Below, in pieces: positions 16,460-25,481 of a stretch of DNA of 64,000 nt (the first letter of the stretch is position 1; each line of letters opens with the position of its first letter). Under the pieces are notes generated by a model that did not search any database, had not been told where the DNA came from, and saw only the letters and a program-made list of their open reading frames with translations. Position numbers and translations under genes: made by a program. This DNA is from S015-6 sp964384945 (GTDB taxonomy: Bacteria; Desulfobacterota; DSWW01): assembly GCA_964384945.1 (NCBI GenBank), contig CAYLMK010000001.1:124001-188000 (forward strand), written 5' to 3'.

Positions 16460-17220
16460 CCGGGCGGGATTTCTCCGCCGTTCCTCGTGAGTTCATAGAG
16501 CTTCGCGTACTTGACGAACTCGTGGAATGCGGACAGAACGCTTGCGACCAGTCCCGGGACCCCGTCCAGGAACCCGCGTTTTCCGACGTATTGTTGCAGG
16601 AACATGAAGAGGGGGCTGCCCAGCAACCGGGCGAGGGAGAAGGGTCTGCCGGAGCGGGCAAGCGAGGCGGCGCTCAGGCCCGTGTATCGCTGAATCGTCT
16701 CGAGGTGTTCCCGGATGCTGGGAAAGGAGTAGTGGAGCAAGGGGTGTCGCAGTCTCCCGCACGGCCCGTCCAGAAGAACCGTTTCGTGCACATCCTGTTC
16801 GCCCCAGCGGCCGAGCGCCTTCTGAAACAGCCGCACCTTCAAGTCCGGATACCAGCAGTGGCGGAGGAATCGCCCCAGATAGCGGGTCATTCTCGGTATC
16901 CGATAGCCGGCGAGGTCCGGATCGCGGCTCAGGGTGGACCGGATCTCTTCGGCAAGCTCGGGGCTCACCACTTCGTCCGCATCCAGGCTCAGCACCCACG
17001 GATGGGAAGCCTCCCGGAGTGCAAGCGTCTTCTGCCTTGCATACCCCTGCCACGCGTGCTGGAAAACCTTTGCCCCGTAACGCCTGGCGATCTGGAGGGA
17101 GCGATCGGTGGAGAACGAATCCAGCACCACGATTTCATCGGCCCACGGAACCGCGGACAGACACTCCCCCAGGATTGCTTCCTCGTTGAAACAGATGACG
17201 ACGACCGAGAGCCTTGCCAT
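16450..17220 (-). CDS. glycosyltransferase family 2, WaaE/KdtX-like
   Basis: This 256-residue GT2 glycosyltransferase begins MARLSVVVICFNEEA. The nucleotide-sugar site is seen in LSLDADE, followed by DVHETVLLDGPCGRLRHPLLHYSF. This arrangement is typical of the WaaE/KdtX group that adds a sugar to the lipopolysaccharide inner core. The C-terminal part has amphipathic, membrane-associating stretches (LARLLGSPLFMFLQQYVGKRGFLDG). The start at 17220 is well supported by GGGGAGG. Other lipid A/core genes lie far away in this window (heptose kinase and LpxC at 59-63 kb). The exact sugar and acceptor are not determined. Confidence 0.85.
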   Translation of the reverse strand: MARLSVVVICFNEEAILGECLSAVPWADEIVVLDSFSTDRSLQIARRYGAKVFQHAWQGYARQKTLALREASHPWVLSLDADEVVSPELAEEIRSTLSRDPDLAGYRIPRMTRYLGRFLRHCWYPDLKVRLFQKALGRWGEQDVHETVLLDGPCGRLRHPLLHYSFPSIREHLETIQRYTGLSAASLARSGRPFSLARLLGSPLFMFLQQYVGKRGFLDGVPGLVASVLSAFHEFVKYAKLYELTRNGGEIPPGQM

Positions 17221-17317
17221 GGGTTCCTCCCCTTTCCGGCCTACGAAGTAGGAATCCGAGGCGCAACGCTCCTCGCTCCACGGAACGAAAAACCGGGGGA
17301 TCGTGCTCGGAACGAGG

Positions 17318-17833
17318 CTAGGATCGGGAACTCGGGAGGGAAACCTTTTTGTGTTCGTCAAAGGCGTGCATATGTTTTCCGCCGTCCCAGAGCAGGAAGA
17401 AATCCGTAAGGACCTTGTTGTCCCTGTACATGTCCCTTGCCTGCAGCATCTTCGTAATGATCCCGTCCAGCCGGTCGAAATCCTCCCTCATCTCCTGCAG
17501 GGTCACGTCCAGAACATGCTCGGTCTTCTGCATGGGATAGCCCTGTTCGATCATGTGCTGCGCCTCGACCAGAATGTTGGCCGCGTGCATCAGCGAAGCG
17601 ACCTTGGAGCGCAACGAGATTTCATATTCGTTGGCAAGGATCTTCTCCGAGGGGTCGTCGCCCTTCTTGAACAGCTCGTCCCAGCAATACTTGGCGGCTC
17701 GCAGTTCCGCCGCAACGATCTGAAAGAGGCCTTCATACTCGATCTCGGACTTGATCAGGCTCTGAGAACGCAGGATACTTGCAAACATATCTTTGATAAA
17801 ATGGTTCATGTTTTTCTTGACGTGGAGTTTCAT
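17318..17833 (-). CDS. uncharacterised helical protein
   Basis: This is a predicted all-helical cytoplasmic protein of about 171 residues, rich in charged residues, with segments such as LIKSEIEYEGLFQIVAAELR and RDMYRDNKVLTDFFLLWDGG. No motif was recognised. The beginning is uncertain: ATGs at 17833 and 17809 are both possible and neither has a good Shine-Dalgarno. It lies 97 bases upstream of the WaaE-like gene on the same strand and may be in its operon. Its 5' end is divergent from the dihydrouridine synthase. I offer no function. Confidence 0.6.
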   Translation of the reverse strand: MKLHVKKNMNHFIKDMFASILRSQSLIKSEIEYEGLFQIVAAELRAAKYCWDELFKKGDDPSEKILANEYEISLRSKVASLMHAANILVEAQHMIEQGYPMQKTEHVLDVTLQEMREDFDRLDGIITKMLQARDMYRDNKVLTDFFLLWDGGKHMHAFDEHKKVSLPSSRS

Positions 17834-18008
17834 GAGGCAGGCCCTGCCAGGAGTTCCCCTATACGGCGCGGAACCCATGCTCGGTTTCTTGCGGATGCAT
17901 GATTTTCATAATAGGAGACTTCTTTCAACCGTGTCAAGACAGGGAGGCCCTGCCGACGGGCAAAGCGGGCGTCGCCGGAAGGACGCAGCGTCCGAGGATC
18001 GCATCGGG

Positions 18009-19001
18009 GTGCTGAAGATCGGCTCCGTCCGGATCCCGAATCCCATTGCCCTGGCTCCCATGGCCGGATTCACGGACACCAGTGCGCGCAGGATCGCGAA
18101 GCGGTTCGGCGCCGGGCTGGTGTACAGCGAAATGATGAGCGCGGCCGGCCTGGTGAGAAGGCAGCCCGCGACGCTGGCCATGCTCGCCTTCCATGCGGAG
18201 GAGCAGCCCTACGGCGTGCAGATTTTCGGAGCCGAGCCGGCCGAGATGGCCGATGCGGCCCGGCTCGTCCAGGACCGGGGCGCCTCGATCGTGGACATCA
18301 ACATGGGCTGCCCGGTCAAACGGGTTTGCCGGAACGGGGCGGGAGCGGCGCTGCTTCGCCGACCGAGGCAGGTGGAAGCGATCCTGCGGGAGGTCCGAAG
18401 GGCGGTGACCTGCCCTGTCACGGTCAAGATGCGCCTTGGCTGGGACACAACGGATCTCTCCGTCCTGGAAGTTTCCCGGATCGCGGAGGAGCAGGGGGTG
18501 GACGCGATCACGCTTCACCCTCGAACGCGGGCGCAAGGATATGCGGGAAGGGCCGACTGGTCCTGGGTTGCCCGCCTCAAGCAGGAGCGGGGGATTCCCA
18601 TCATCGGAAACGGGGATCTGGTCGAACCGCAGGGATGCGCAGCCGCGCTGGCAAGCGGATGCTGCGACGGCATTATGATCGGCCGCGCCGCAAGGGGTCA
18701 TCCCTGGATTTTCTCGCAGACCCTGGAGGTCCTCTCGGGACGCGAGCCGGCCGAGCCTTCGCTCGAATTGCGCTACGGGGCGATCCTCCTGCACATGGAG
18801 TGGCTCTTCTCACAGTACGGAAGAGAACAGGGGCTGCGCAGAATGCGCTTTCTGCTCTTCCAGTACGTTCGGGGATTGCCCGGAGCGGCCCGGTTCCGCC
18901 GGGATCTCGTCCGGCAGCCGAGCGAGGAAGCCCTCAAAGCGCTTCTGCGAGCTCACTTCCTCGAAGGGGCCTCCGGCGGGGCGGACCTGCAGGAATCGTA
19001 G
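18009..19001 (+). CDS. dusB: tRNA-dihydrouridine synthase
   Basis: This 330-residue FMN-dependent Dus enzyme reduces uridines in the tRNA D loop. It shows the family landmarks in order: APMAGFTDTSAR, INMGCPVKRVCRNGAGAALL with the catalytic cysteine, VKMRLGWD, LHPRTRAQGYAGRADW, IGNGDL and MIGRAARGHPWIF. The length fits DusB. I favour the GTG at 18009, with GAGGAT about nine bases upstream, because the longer frame from 17793 adds 72 residues of unrelated sequence. The dus gene stands alone; the next gene on the right is convergent. Assignment to DusB rather than DusA is based on length and the MAGFTD form. Confidence 0.9.
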   Translation: MLKIGSVRIPNPIALAPMAGFTDTSARRIAKRFGAGLVYSEMMSAAGLVRRQPATLAMLAFHAEEQPYGVQIFGAEPAEMADAARLVQDRGASIVDINMGCPVKRVCRNGAGAALLRRPRQVEAILREVRRAVTCPVTVKMRLGWDTTDLSVLEVSRIAEEQGVDAITLHPRTRAQGYAGRADWSWVARLKQERGIPIIGNGDLVEPQGCAAALASGCCDGIMIGRAARGHPWIFSQTLEVLSGREPAEPSLELRYGAILLHMEWLFSQYGREQGLRRMRFLLFQYVRGLPGAARFRRDLVRQPSEEALKALLRAHFLEGASGGADLQES

Positions 19002-19040
19002 GGGTGTCCCGTCCGCAGGGCTCGCTCAGCAAGGGGAGGG

Positions 19041-21251
19041 TCAGGAAGCTTGATCGCAGGCTTGCGCGTCCGAGGTCACTGTAACCCCGAGGAGCAGCCC
19101 GCCGGAGGAGGAGGCGAATTCGAGAAGGTTCAGGGTGGCGTGGCCGGTCACCGAGACCGCTCCGACGCAGAGCCGGTCCCCTTCGCGGAGGGTCTCGCCC
19201 CTCAAATCCCATGCAAACGAGCCTGTCGCTGCGTCGAATGTCGGCTCTCCTCGAGGTTTTCCGTTCCACAGGGCCTTGATCTCGTTCAATTCGGAGACGT
19301 TCGCGTAGATCGTAGCCTGCAGGAGGAGGTCTTCCGGAGTGACAATCTGCCCGTTCTTCAGGTTGGACAGGATCACGTTCGGCCCTGTCGTCTCCTGCAA
19401 GGAGACCGCAATCTCGTAAGCCTCCTGCTCCGAGTCCGGGTCGACGTCGATCTCGAACCCGGAGAACCTCGCCGTCGGTATTTCTTCTTCGTCCTCCACC
19501 TTTTCCTTCGCCAGCAGAACGCCGATCGTCTTGTAGGTCACGGAGGCGGGCTCGACCTCGATCCACTCCCAGGGGTTCTGCGGATACTCCCCCCCCGCAT
19601 TCAGATCCACCCAATCGTCCGCTCTCTCCGGCGTGCCTTTGCCGCCCGTGAGGGGGTCGCAGGGGCAGCGCACGTCGTTGATCGGGGGTTCCTCCGCTGG
19701 ACAGGCGCATCGGTAGGCGGAAAACGATGGCTGGCCCCTGTCGTCGGCGGCCCTGGCGCGGACCCGCAAGGTTTCGCCGAAAGGCAACTGGGCGTTCTGG
19801 TTCTTGTCGACTGCCGGGAAGATCTCCCGGATCTGAATCTGCGGGGCCTGATTCTCCTTCGTCGAAGGCAGGAACACGATGGGCACGTTCTTCTCTGTCT
19901 GGTTTCCCTGCACATCGAGGGCGAGGACCGACAGCGAGTTGGGTAGCCCTCCCGCCTCGTCCGGTTCGTCCACGATTCCGTCGCCGTCCCAGTCCGTCAA
20001 GAAGACAAGGGCTGCCAGAAAGTCTCCCTCCAGCGTGATCGTTTCCGGATCCAGAAGCAGAAACCGGCTCCTGCCGCCTTGCTCTCCCTCGGAAAGCCGC
20101 AGGAGCAGCGACCGCACCTCCCCGCTGAAGCTTTTGATGCTGCCCGTGATGTTCTCGGCTGCGTTCGAGGTCTCCACCCGGTCCTCGTCCTCTCCGGTCA
20201 CTTCCAGCTCCGGCTGCCAGTCCAGCCTGTCGGGCGAGAAGGAGAATTGCCGGGCAACCTGCGTCGAGCGAAACACCCCTGTCTTCTGATCGGGCACGTC
20301 TTCGGCGGAGACGGAATAGCGGTACAGCGCCGGTTCCTGTCCGCCGATCACCTCGCCCGATCCCTCGCTCCTCAACCTCGGATCGAAAACCTGGAATACC
20401 TCCGTAAAATTGCCGCTGGTCGCATCCCAGTCGAGGAAATCGTCGTCGTTCCACTTGACCAGCGAACGCCAGAGAGCGGTCACCGAGTCGATCCCGTCTT
20501 CGCCGTCGCCCGCTCTGAGAAGGATCTGGAAAGAGCAAGGCTCCGCCTCTTCGGGGTCCCAGGAGAACGCATCCCCCGACCGCAACGTGTAGCATCCGGG
20601 CGAGGCGCCGCCTGCAGGGCAGTCCTGCGCAGGGCGGCCGGACGTGCTGCAGGCTGTCCTGTAATAAAGGGAATAGACAAGGCCGGGGTCCCCCTCGAGG
20701 CTGGTCACTCTCAAGATACGGTATTCGGCCCGGATCCGGATCGGATCCTCTTCCGATGCAGGGACGAGAATGTCCTGCGCCTCCGACACCCGCACCTCCA
20801 CCTGGTTTTCCTCGCCATCGGCCGTCCCCAGAGAAAAAAGAAAACGGTCCCCGCGAATCAGTCTCCGAGCCGCCAGCGAGGGCTCGCATTCGAAGAAGCC
20901 CCCCTCCGCCGCTTCGCAGCTCATTTGACATTCGAAGAAACCGTCCTCCGCGCCCGAGCACGACGAGAACCCCTGCCCACCGGCATCCTCACGCACGGCG
21001 GTCCAGACGATCCTCGGGTTGACGACGGCCGTGTTGTCCGTAATGTTTCCCTGGATGCGGACGGGCGATTGGGGTGCGACGCCCCCGTCTTCGAGGGAGA
21101 CCCAAGCGCCGCCCGTCAGGCTGTCCCAGTAGGAAAGCCGCACGTTGGTGATTTGGGGAGCCTCCGGGTTTCCGCAGCCGCAGGAGAGGAGAAAAAGAAG
21201 CAAAAAGATCCGGGCCCTTGCGGCCGATCCCCCACGTTGTCTCGCTCGCAT
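19041..21251 (-). CDS. large putative lipoprotein
   Basis: This 736-residue predicted lipoprotein has an Arg-rich N-terminus, a hydrophobic stretch (IFLLLFLLS) and lipobox cysteine in LSCGC. The body is acidic and beta-rich. It contains repeated cysteine-bearing loops (CSGAEDGFFECQMSCEAAEGGF), a calcium-loop-like DWDGDGIVDEPDE near two thirds, and several Ig-like stretches. It shows no enzyme motif. The start at 21251 is supported by GGGGGAG before the ATG. It lies 52 bases downstream of dnaB on the same strand, so it may be transcribed with the replication/ribosomal genes, although the content suggests a surface structural role. Confidence 0.75.
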   Translation of the reverse strand: MRARQRGGSAARARIFLLLFLLSCGCGNPEAPQITNVRLSYWDSLTGGAWVSLEDGGVAPQSPVRIQGNITDNTAVVNPRIVWTAVREDAGGQGFSSCSGAEDGFFECQMSCEAAEGGFFECEPSLAARRLIRGDRFLFSLGTADGEENQVEVRVSEAQDILVPASEEDPIRIRAEYRILRVTSLEGDPGLVYSLYYRTACSTSGRPAQDCPAGGASPGCYTLRSGDAFSWDPEEAEPCSFQILLRAGDGEDGIDSVTALWRSLVKWNDDDFLDWDATSGNFTEVFQVFDPRLRSEGSGEVIGGQEPALYRYSVSAEDVPDQKTGVFRSTQVARQFSFSPDRLDWQPELEVTGEDEDRVETSNAAENITGSIKSFSGEVRSLLLRLSEGEQGGRSRFLLLDPETITLEGDFLAALVFLTDWDGDGIVDEPDEAGGLPNSLSVLALDVQGNQTEKNVPIVFLPSTKENQAPQIQIREIFPAVDKNQNAQLPFGETLRVRARAADDRGQPSFSAYRCACPAEEPPINDVRCPCDPLTGGKGTPERADDWVDLNAGGEYPQNPWEWIEVEPASVTYKTIGVLLAKEKVEDEEEIPTARFSGFEIDVDPDSEQEAYEIAVSLQETTGPNVILSNLKNGQIVTPEDLLLQATIYANVSELNEIKALWNGKPRGEPTFDAATGSFAWDLRGETLREGDRLCVGAVSVTGHATLNLLEFASSSGGLLLGVTVTSDAQACDQAS

Positions 21252-21303
21252 CTCTCCCCCGTCTCCCCTTGGCCTGCAGGAAAGCCGATGCTCCCCGTGA
21301 GCC

Positions 21304-22641
21304 CTATCCTTCCCGCTCACGGATGGCATCGTAAAAAAGCGTATGCTCCGGCACGAAGATCAGATCGACCGTTCCGACCGGTCCGTTTCGCTGCTTCCCG
21401 ATGATGAGCTCCGCCTTTCCCCGGCATTCCGGTTTGTCCCGAAAATAGAATTCCTCACGGTAGACGAAAGCAATCAGGTCCGCATCCTGTTCGATCGCAC
21501 CCGACTCGCGCAGGTCGGCCAGCATCGGCCTCTTGTCCGGCCGGTTCTCCACCCCGCGGTTGAGCTGCGAAAGGGCCAGGACGGGAACGTTGAGCTCCTT
21601 CGCCAGCCGCTTCAGGGAACGGGAGATCTCCGATATTTCCTGAACACGATTCTCGAACCTCCCGGACCCCTGCATGAGCTGCAGGTAATCGATGATGATG
21701 AGCTCGACTCCATGCTCCCGTCTCATCTGGCGCGCCTTGCCCCGCATTTCCGTCACATGCATGCTCGGCGAATCGTCGATGAAGATCGGAGCCCTCGACA
21801 GGACGTCGGCGGCCTTGGTGAGCTTCGGAAAATCCGACTTCTTGATATAGCCGGAACGCAGCTTGGATCCGTCAACCCTCGCCTCGGCGCAGAGCAGCCG
21901 GGTGGCCAGTTGTTCCCGGGACATCTCCAGGGAGAAAATCGCAACCGGCAGCCCTTCCTTCAGGGCGACGTGGGAGGCGATATTCAGGGCAAGGGCCGTC
22001 TTGCCCATGCTCGGCCTGCCCGCAAGAATCACGAGGTCCGAGCGCTGCAATCCGGACGTCTTGTGATCGAAGTCCACGAAGCCGGTGCCGACACCGGAGA
22101 GCATTCCCTGTTTGTCGTAAAGTTTTTCGATCGACTGGAACGTCTCCTGCAGGACCGCCCGGAGGGGGACGAATCCCTGCCGCTGCTGGCTGCGGGAGAC
22201 CTCCAGAATGGTCTGCTCCGCCCGGTCCAGGAAGGATACCGCGTCCTCGGGCTCCTCGTAGCCCTGCCGGGCGATCTCCGTGGCGGCCTCGATCAGCCGC
22301 CGCAGAACGGATTTCTCCTTGACGATCTTCGCATAATAGAGGATGTTGGCGGCCGTGGGAACCTCGTCCGCCAGGGAGGCGAGATAGACCGCACCGCCCA
22401 CCTCCTGAAGCGAGCCCTTCCGATTCACTTCCTCGGTGAGCGTGATCAGGTCCACCGGGTGGTTCCGCTCCGAGAGGTCCACCATGGCCTGATAGATCTT
22501 CCGGTGCGCGTCCCGGTAGAAGTCCTCCTCGCGGAGAATCTCCACCACGTTGGGCATGGCCCGGTTCTCGAGCAGGATTCCCCCCAGGACCGAGCGTTCC
22601 GCCTCGAGGTTCTGTGGGGGAACCCGTTCCAGAAAGCCCAT
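21304..22641 (-). CDS. dnaB: replicative DNA helicase DnaB
   Basis: This 445-residue DnaB is the hexameric fork helicase. The N-terminal helical domain begins VPPQNLEAERSVLGGILLEN. The RecA-like motor has Walker A in AGRPSMGKTALALN, Walker B in LIIIDYLQLM, and later ALSQLNRGVENR and RESGAIEQDADL. The length is normal and no intein is present. It follows rplI by about 40 bases, giving the order rpsF-rpsR-rplI-dnaB, an arrangement seen in many bacteria. A DciA-like candidate loader is encoded at 5125-5466 and PriA at 11824-14319. Confidence 0.97.
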   Translation of the reverse strand: MGFLERVPPQNLEAERSVLGGILLENRAMPNVVEILREEDFYRDAHRKIYQAMVDLSERNHPVDLITLTEEVNRKGSLQEVGGAVYLASLADEVPTAANILYYAKIVKEKSVLRRLIEAATEIARQGYEEPEDAVSFLDRAEQTILEVSRSQQRQGFVPLRAVLQETFQSIEKLYDKQGMLSGVGTGFVDFDHKTSGLQRSDLVILAGRPSMGKTALALNIASHVALKEGLPVAIFSLEMSREQLATRLLCAEARVDGSKLRSGYIKKSDFPKLTKAADVLSRAPIFIDDSPSMHVTEMRGKARQMRREHGVELIIIDYLQLMQGSGRFENRVQEISEISRSLKRLAKELNVPVLALSQLNRGVENRPDKRPMLADLRESGAIEQDADLIAFVYREEFYFRDKPECRGKAELIIGKQRNGPVGTVDLIFVPEHTLFYDAIREREG

Positions 22642-22680
22642 ACGCAGGTATCTCTCAAAGGGGAAGTCGTGGGGCCCCGA

Positions 22681-23124
22681 TCATTCCTTGACGACCCAGA
22701 CTTTGATGCTTCCCATGACGTCGGCGTGGAGCTTCACGGGAACGGTGTACATCCCGAGTTTCTTGATCGGTTCTTCGAGCAGGATGCGCTTCCGATCGAT
22801 CGAGAGCCCTTCCTCTTTGAGGGCCAGCTCGATGTCGCGGGAGGTCACGGACCCGTAAAGCTTCTCTTCCTCTCCGGTCTTCCGTCGGATCGTGCAGGAA
22901 ACCGACTCGAGGCTTCCCGCCAACACCTGGGCATCCTTCCTCTGTCTATCCATCCGCGCCTGAATGAGCTTCTTCTGATGCTCGATCTCCTTCAGGCTCC
23001 TGGTGGAGGCCTTGACGCCGAACCCCCTGGGCAGCAAGTAGTTCCTGGCGAACCCATCGGCCACAACGACCACATCTCCGACCTTACCCAGATTCTCGAC
23101 ATCTTCTCGTAGGATCAACTTCAT
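22681..23124 (-). CDS. rplI: 50S ribosomal protein L9
   Basis: This 147-residue bL9 protein starts MKLILREDVENLGKVGDVV and continues VADGFARNYLLPRGF, the standard N-terminal domain. A long connecting helix (KEIEHQKKLIQARMDRQRKDA) follows, then the C-terminal 23S rRNA-binding domain ending SIKVWVVKE. The start at 23124 is supported by GGAGG. It lies between rpsR and dnaB and is presumably co-transcribed with both. Confidence 0.97.
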   Translation of the reverse strand: MKLILREDVENLGKVGDVVVVADGFARNYLLPRGFGVKASTRSLKEIEHQKKLIQARMDRQRKDAQVLAGSLESVSCTIRRKTGEEEKLYGSVTSRDIELALKEEGLSIDRKRILLEEPIKKLGMYTVPVKLHADVMGSIKVWVVKE

Positions 23125-23285
23125 TCTCGACTCCTCCCTGCTATCGGCAGGCAACCTCTTGCGGGCGGAACCCCGGAGAACATCCCGCCCGACGGGTCCT
23201 TTCGTCCGAAGGGGGAAAGCAAGCGGGTTCCGGCGATGCGAGGATCGGCCTGAACGGAGCAAACGACGGCGACGGGAACCTGCGT

Positions 23286-23543
23286 CTAGATTTCCATGTT
23301 TGTGTAGGGCATCAACGCCAGATGACGCGCCCGCTTGATGGCCAGCGTGATTTTCCTCTGATGCTTCGCGCAGTTACCGGAAATCCTCCTCGGGATGATC
23401 TTGCCCCTTTCCGTAATGAAGTAACGGAGTTGTCTCGGGTCCTTGTAATTGATCTCCAAGGTTGCGTCCGCACAGAACCGGCAGACCTTTTTCCGCACGT
23501 AAAGCCTTCGCTTGGCTTTCTTCAAGTCCTTTCGACCAATCAT
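23286..23543 (-). CDS. rpsR: 30S ribosomal protein S18
   Basis: This 85-residue bS18 protein contains KVCRFCADATLEINYKDPRQLRYF and KIIPRRISGNCAKHQRKI; the remaining part ends RARHLALMPYTNMEI. The CxxC near the N-terminus and a later Cys indicate the zinc-binding (C+) form. It forms a dimer with S6 on the 30S platform; rpsF lies 45 bases upstream in the same operon. Confidence 0.97.
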   Translation of the reverse strand: MIGRKDLKKAKRRLYVRKKVCRFCADATLEINYKDPRQLRYFITERGKIIPRRISGNCAKHQRKITLAIKRARHLALMPYTNMEI

Positions 23544-23588
23544 CCTTTTTTCCTTCTTCTGACGGGTGGATCGCGGTGCGCCTGTTCT

Positions 23589-24092
23589 CTACTCGTCCCG
23601 GTCCTCTTCCTCTGCGGGTTCAGCCCAGTCCGCCTCCGGCTCCGGGGCCTTCCCCGCCTCCTCCGTCCCCGGCGGACCGGCCTCCTCGGCGGCATCCGCC
23701 TCCTCCGCCTTCGGGGCAACCGGGGGCGGGGCCGCCGCCCTGGCGGCTGCCTTCTCCCTTTCTTCCGCCTGCTCCTTCCGGGCCGCTGCCAGATCCACCC
23801 GATCGTGCGTCTTTACCGTGAGGAAGCGAAGGACGCTTTCGAACATCCTCATGTAGCGTTCGAGTTCGGAAACCACCTGCGAGGTTCCCACGAAGTCGAA
23901 CAGGAGGTAATGTCCTTTCGGATGATTCCTGACCGGATAGGCCAGCCTGCGCACTCCCCAGTCTTCCCTCTTGACGAGGAACCCTCCGCTCTTCTCCACC
24001 GCGCCGTCGAGCCGGTCGAGGAGATCCTTCTTCTTGCCTTCATCCAAATCGGCGGGCAGGATGAAGACGGCTTCGTATCGCCGATTCCGCAT
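23589..24092 (-). CDS. rpsF: 30S ribosomal protein S6 with long acidic tail
   Basis: This bS6 protein starts MRNRRYEAVFILPADLDEG and includes RLAYPVRNHPKGHYLLFDF, the normal ferredoxin-like fold of about 100 residues. The last 60 or so residues form a low-complexity tail rich in Ala, Glu and Pro, making 167 residues in all. S6 in several bacteria is C-terminally extended, and in Escherichia coli the tail is glutamylated by RimK. The ATG at 24092 is preceded by AGGAGG. It is the first gene of the rpsF-rpsR-rplI-dnaB operon, with a promoter candidate at 24214-24242 and a leader of about 115 bases that contains a small perfect hairpin (CTCG-AAA-CGAG). Confidence 0.95.
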   Translation of the reverse strand: MRNRRYEAVFILPADLDEGKKKDLLDRLDGAVEKSGGFLVKREDWGVRRLAYPVRNHPKGHYLLFDFVGTSQVVSELERYMRMFESVLRFLTVKTHDRVDLAAARKEQAEEREKAAARAAAPPPVAPKAEEADAAEEAGPPGTEEAGKAPEPEADWAEPAEEEDRDE

Positions 24093-24213
24093 GTTCCCTC
24101 CTTCTGGTCGGATGGCCCCGCACCGCACAGGGACCGCCGTTGGACGGCCCGGGGTGGGAGCAAGGGGGTTTCAGGTGTCTCGTTTCGAGAACCTCTTGTC
24201 GCCCAGTTTTTGA

Positions 24214-24242
24214 AATGTACCAGCCCTCATTGGAATTTACAA
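24214..24242 (-). promoter_or_regulatory. promoter of the rpsF-rpsR-rplI-dnaB operon
   Basis: Reading leftward, TTGTAA (24237-24242) and TACATT (24214-24219) are 17 bases apart. It sits between the ychF stop and rpsF start and leaves a leader of about 115 bases, where S6:S18 autoregulation would be expected. Confidence 0.5.
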
Positions 24243-24250
24243 CCTGCCGA

Positions 24251-25360
24251 TCACCTCGCACTTCCCCCCTGGAACCGTATCCGGACGATATCTCCGTCCC
24301 GCACCTGGTAGTCTCTCCCCTCTGCATGGATGAGGCCCTGTTGGCGCACCGCCTCCTCGGAGCCGGACCGTCGGAAGTCCTCGAAGTGCATGATCTCCGC
24401 CTTGATGAACCCTCGCTGCATATCGCTATGGATCTTTCCCGCCGCCTCAAACACGCTCTCGCCCCGCCGGAGGGTCCACGCGCGGACCTCCGTTCCCACG
24501 ACCGTGTAGAAGGTGATCAGGTCCAGAAGCCGGTACCCCTCCTCGACCAGGCGCTCGAGCCCGGAAGGGCCCAGTCCCATCTCCTGCCGGAACCTCTCCC
24601 GTTCGGCCGGATCCAGGTCCATGATCTCCTGTTCAACTTTGGCGCCCAAGGGGAGAAACACACAGTCCACGTCCTCAAGCCGTTCCCGCATCCGGGCCAC
24701 GATTTCCGCCTGCCGAGGAATCTGCTCTTCCCCCAGGTTCAGAACGTACAAAACGGGCCTGTCTGTCAGGAATCCCCACTCCTTGAATCGACCTGCGCGT
24801 CGCTCTTCCCTGCCGACCGAACGCCGCAGGGGGATGCCCCGGTTCAGGGTTTCTAGCCAGCCTTCCAGGAGATCGAGTTCCTGCCGGGCCTCTTTTTGCC
24901 CCACCCTGGCCAGCCTCTGCGCCTTTTCTTTCCGCCGTTCCGCCACCTCGATGTCGGCCAGAATGAGCTCGGTCTCCACGACGTGAACGTCCCGGATCGG
25001 CTCCGGTTCGCCCGCGATATGGACGATCTCGGAGTCCTCGAACAGCCGGATCACGTGGACGACGGCATCCACCGTGCGGAGATGGCCCAGAAAGGCATTT
25101 CCGAGCCCCTCACCCCGACTCGCCCCCTCCACCAACCCCGCCACATCCAGAAACGCGAGCGTCGTGGGCGTGAGCTTCTCGGGCCTCAGCCGCTCCCCCA
25201 GAAGGTCGAGCCGCCCGTCCGGCACGGGGACCCGCCCCCGGTTCGGCTCAACGGTGCAGAACGGGTAGTTCGAGGCCTCGGCACATCCTCCCGTGAGCGC
25301 GTTGAACACGGTTGACTTGCCCACGTTCGGCAGCCCGACGATTCCGCAGGTAAACCCCAT
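24251..25360 (-). CDS. ychF: redox-regulated ribosome-binding ATPase YchF
   Basis: This 369-residue Obg-family P-loop protein has G1 in GIVGLPNVGKSTVFNALTG, the switch region DVAGLVEGASRGEGLGNAFLGHLR, and LYVLNLGEE replacing the usual NKxD motif, as expected for the ATP-preferring YchF group. A coiled insertion (ILADIEVAERRKEKAQRLAR) and a C-terminal TGS domain (ITFYTVVGTEVRAWTLRRG) follow. Length matches the family. YchF binds ribosomes and affects stress responses. It lies between hppA and rpsF on the same strand and immediately downstream of the hppA terminator, so it needs its own promoter or read-through. Confidence 0.96.
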   Translation of the reverse strand: MGFTCGIVGLPNVGKSTVFNALTGGCAEASNYPFCTVEPNRGRVPVPDGRLDLLGERLRPEKLTPTTLAFLDVAGLVEGASRGEGLGNAFLGHLRTVDAVVHVIRLFEDSEIVHIAGEPEPIRDVHVVETELILADIEVAERRKEKAQRLARVGQKEARQELDLLEGWLETLNRGIPLRRSVGREERRAGRFKEWGFLTDRPVLYVLNLGEEQIPRQAEIVARMRERLEDVDCVFLPLGAKVEQEIMDLDPAERERFRQEMGLGPSGLERLVEEGYRLLDLITFYTVVGTEVRAWTLRRGESVFEAAGKIHSDMQRGFIKAEIMHFEDFRRSGSEEAVRQQGLIHAEGRDYQVRDGDIVRIRFQGGSAR

Positions 25361-25388
25361 GGAGCCCTGCCTTGCCCGGCAACCCCAC

Positions 25389-25427
25389 AAAAAAACTCGC
25401 CAGGGGCTTCGATCCGCCCCTGGCGAG
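25389..25427 (-). terminator. rho-independent terminator of hppA
   Basis: Reading leftward, a perfect 12-bp stem (25416-25427 with 25396-25407) closes an 8-base loop and is followed directly by seven T residues. It lies 55 bases after the hppA stop codon. This is the clearest terminator in the window. Confidence 0.93.
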
Positions 25428-25481
25428 CGTCCCTCGATATCGTAGCCCCATGACCGGGAGGATCTCGAAGAGCCCCCCCTT

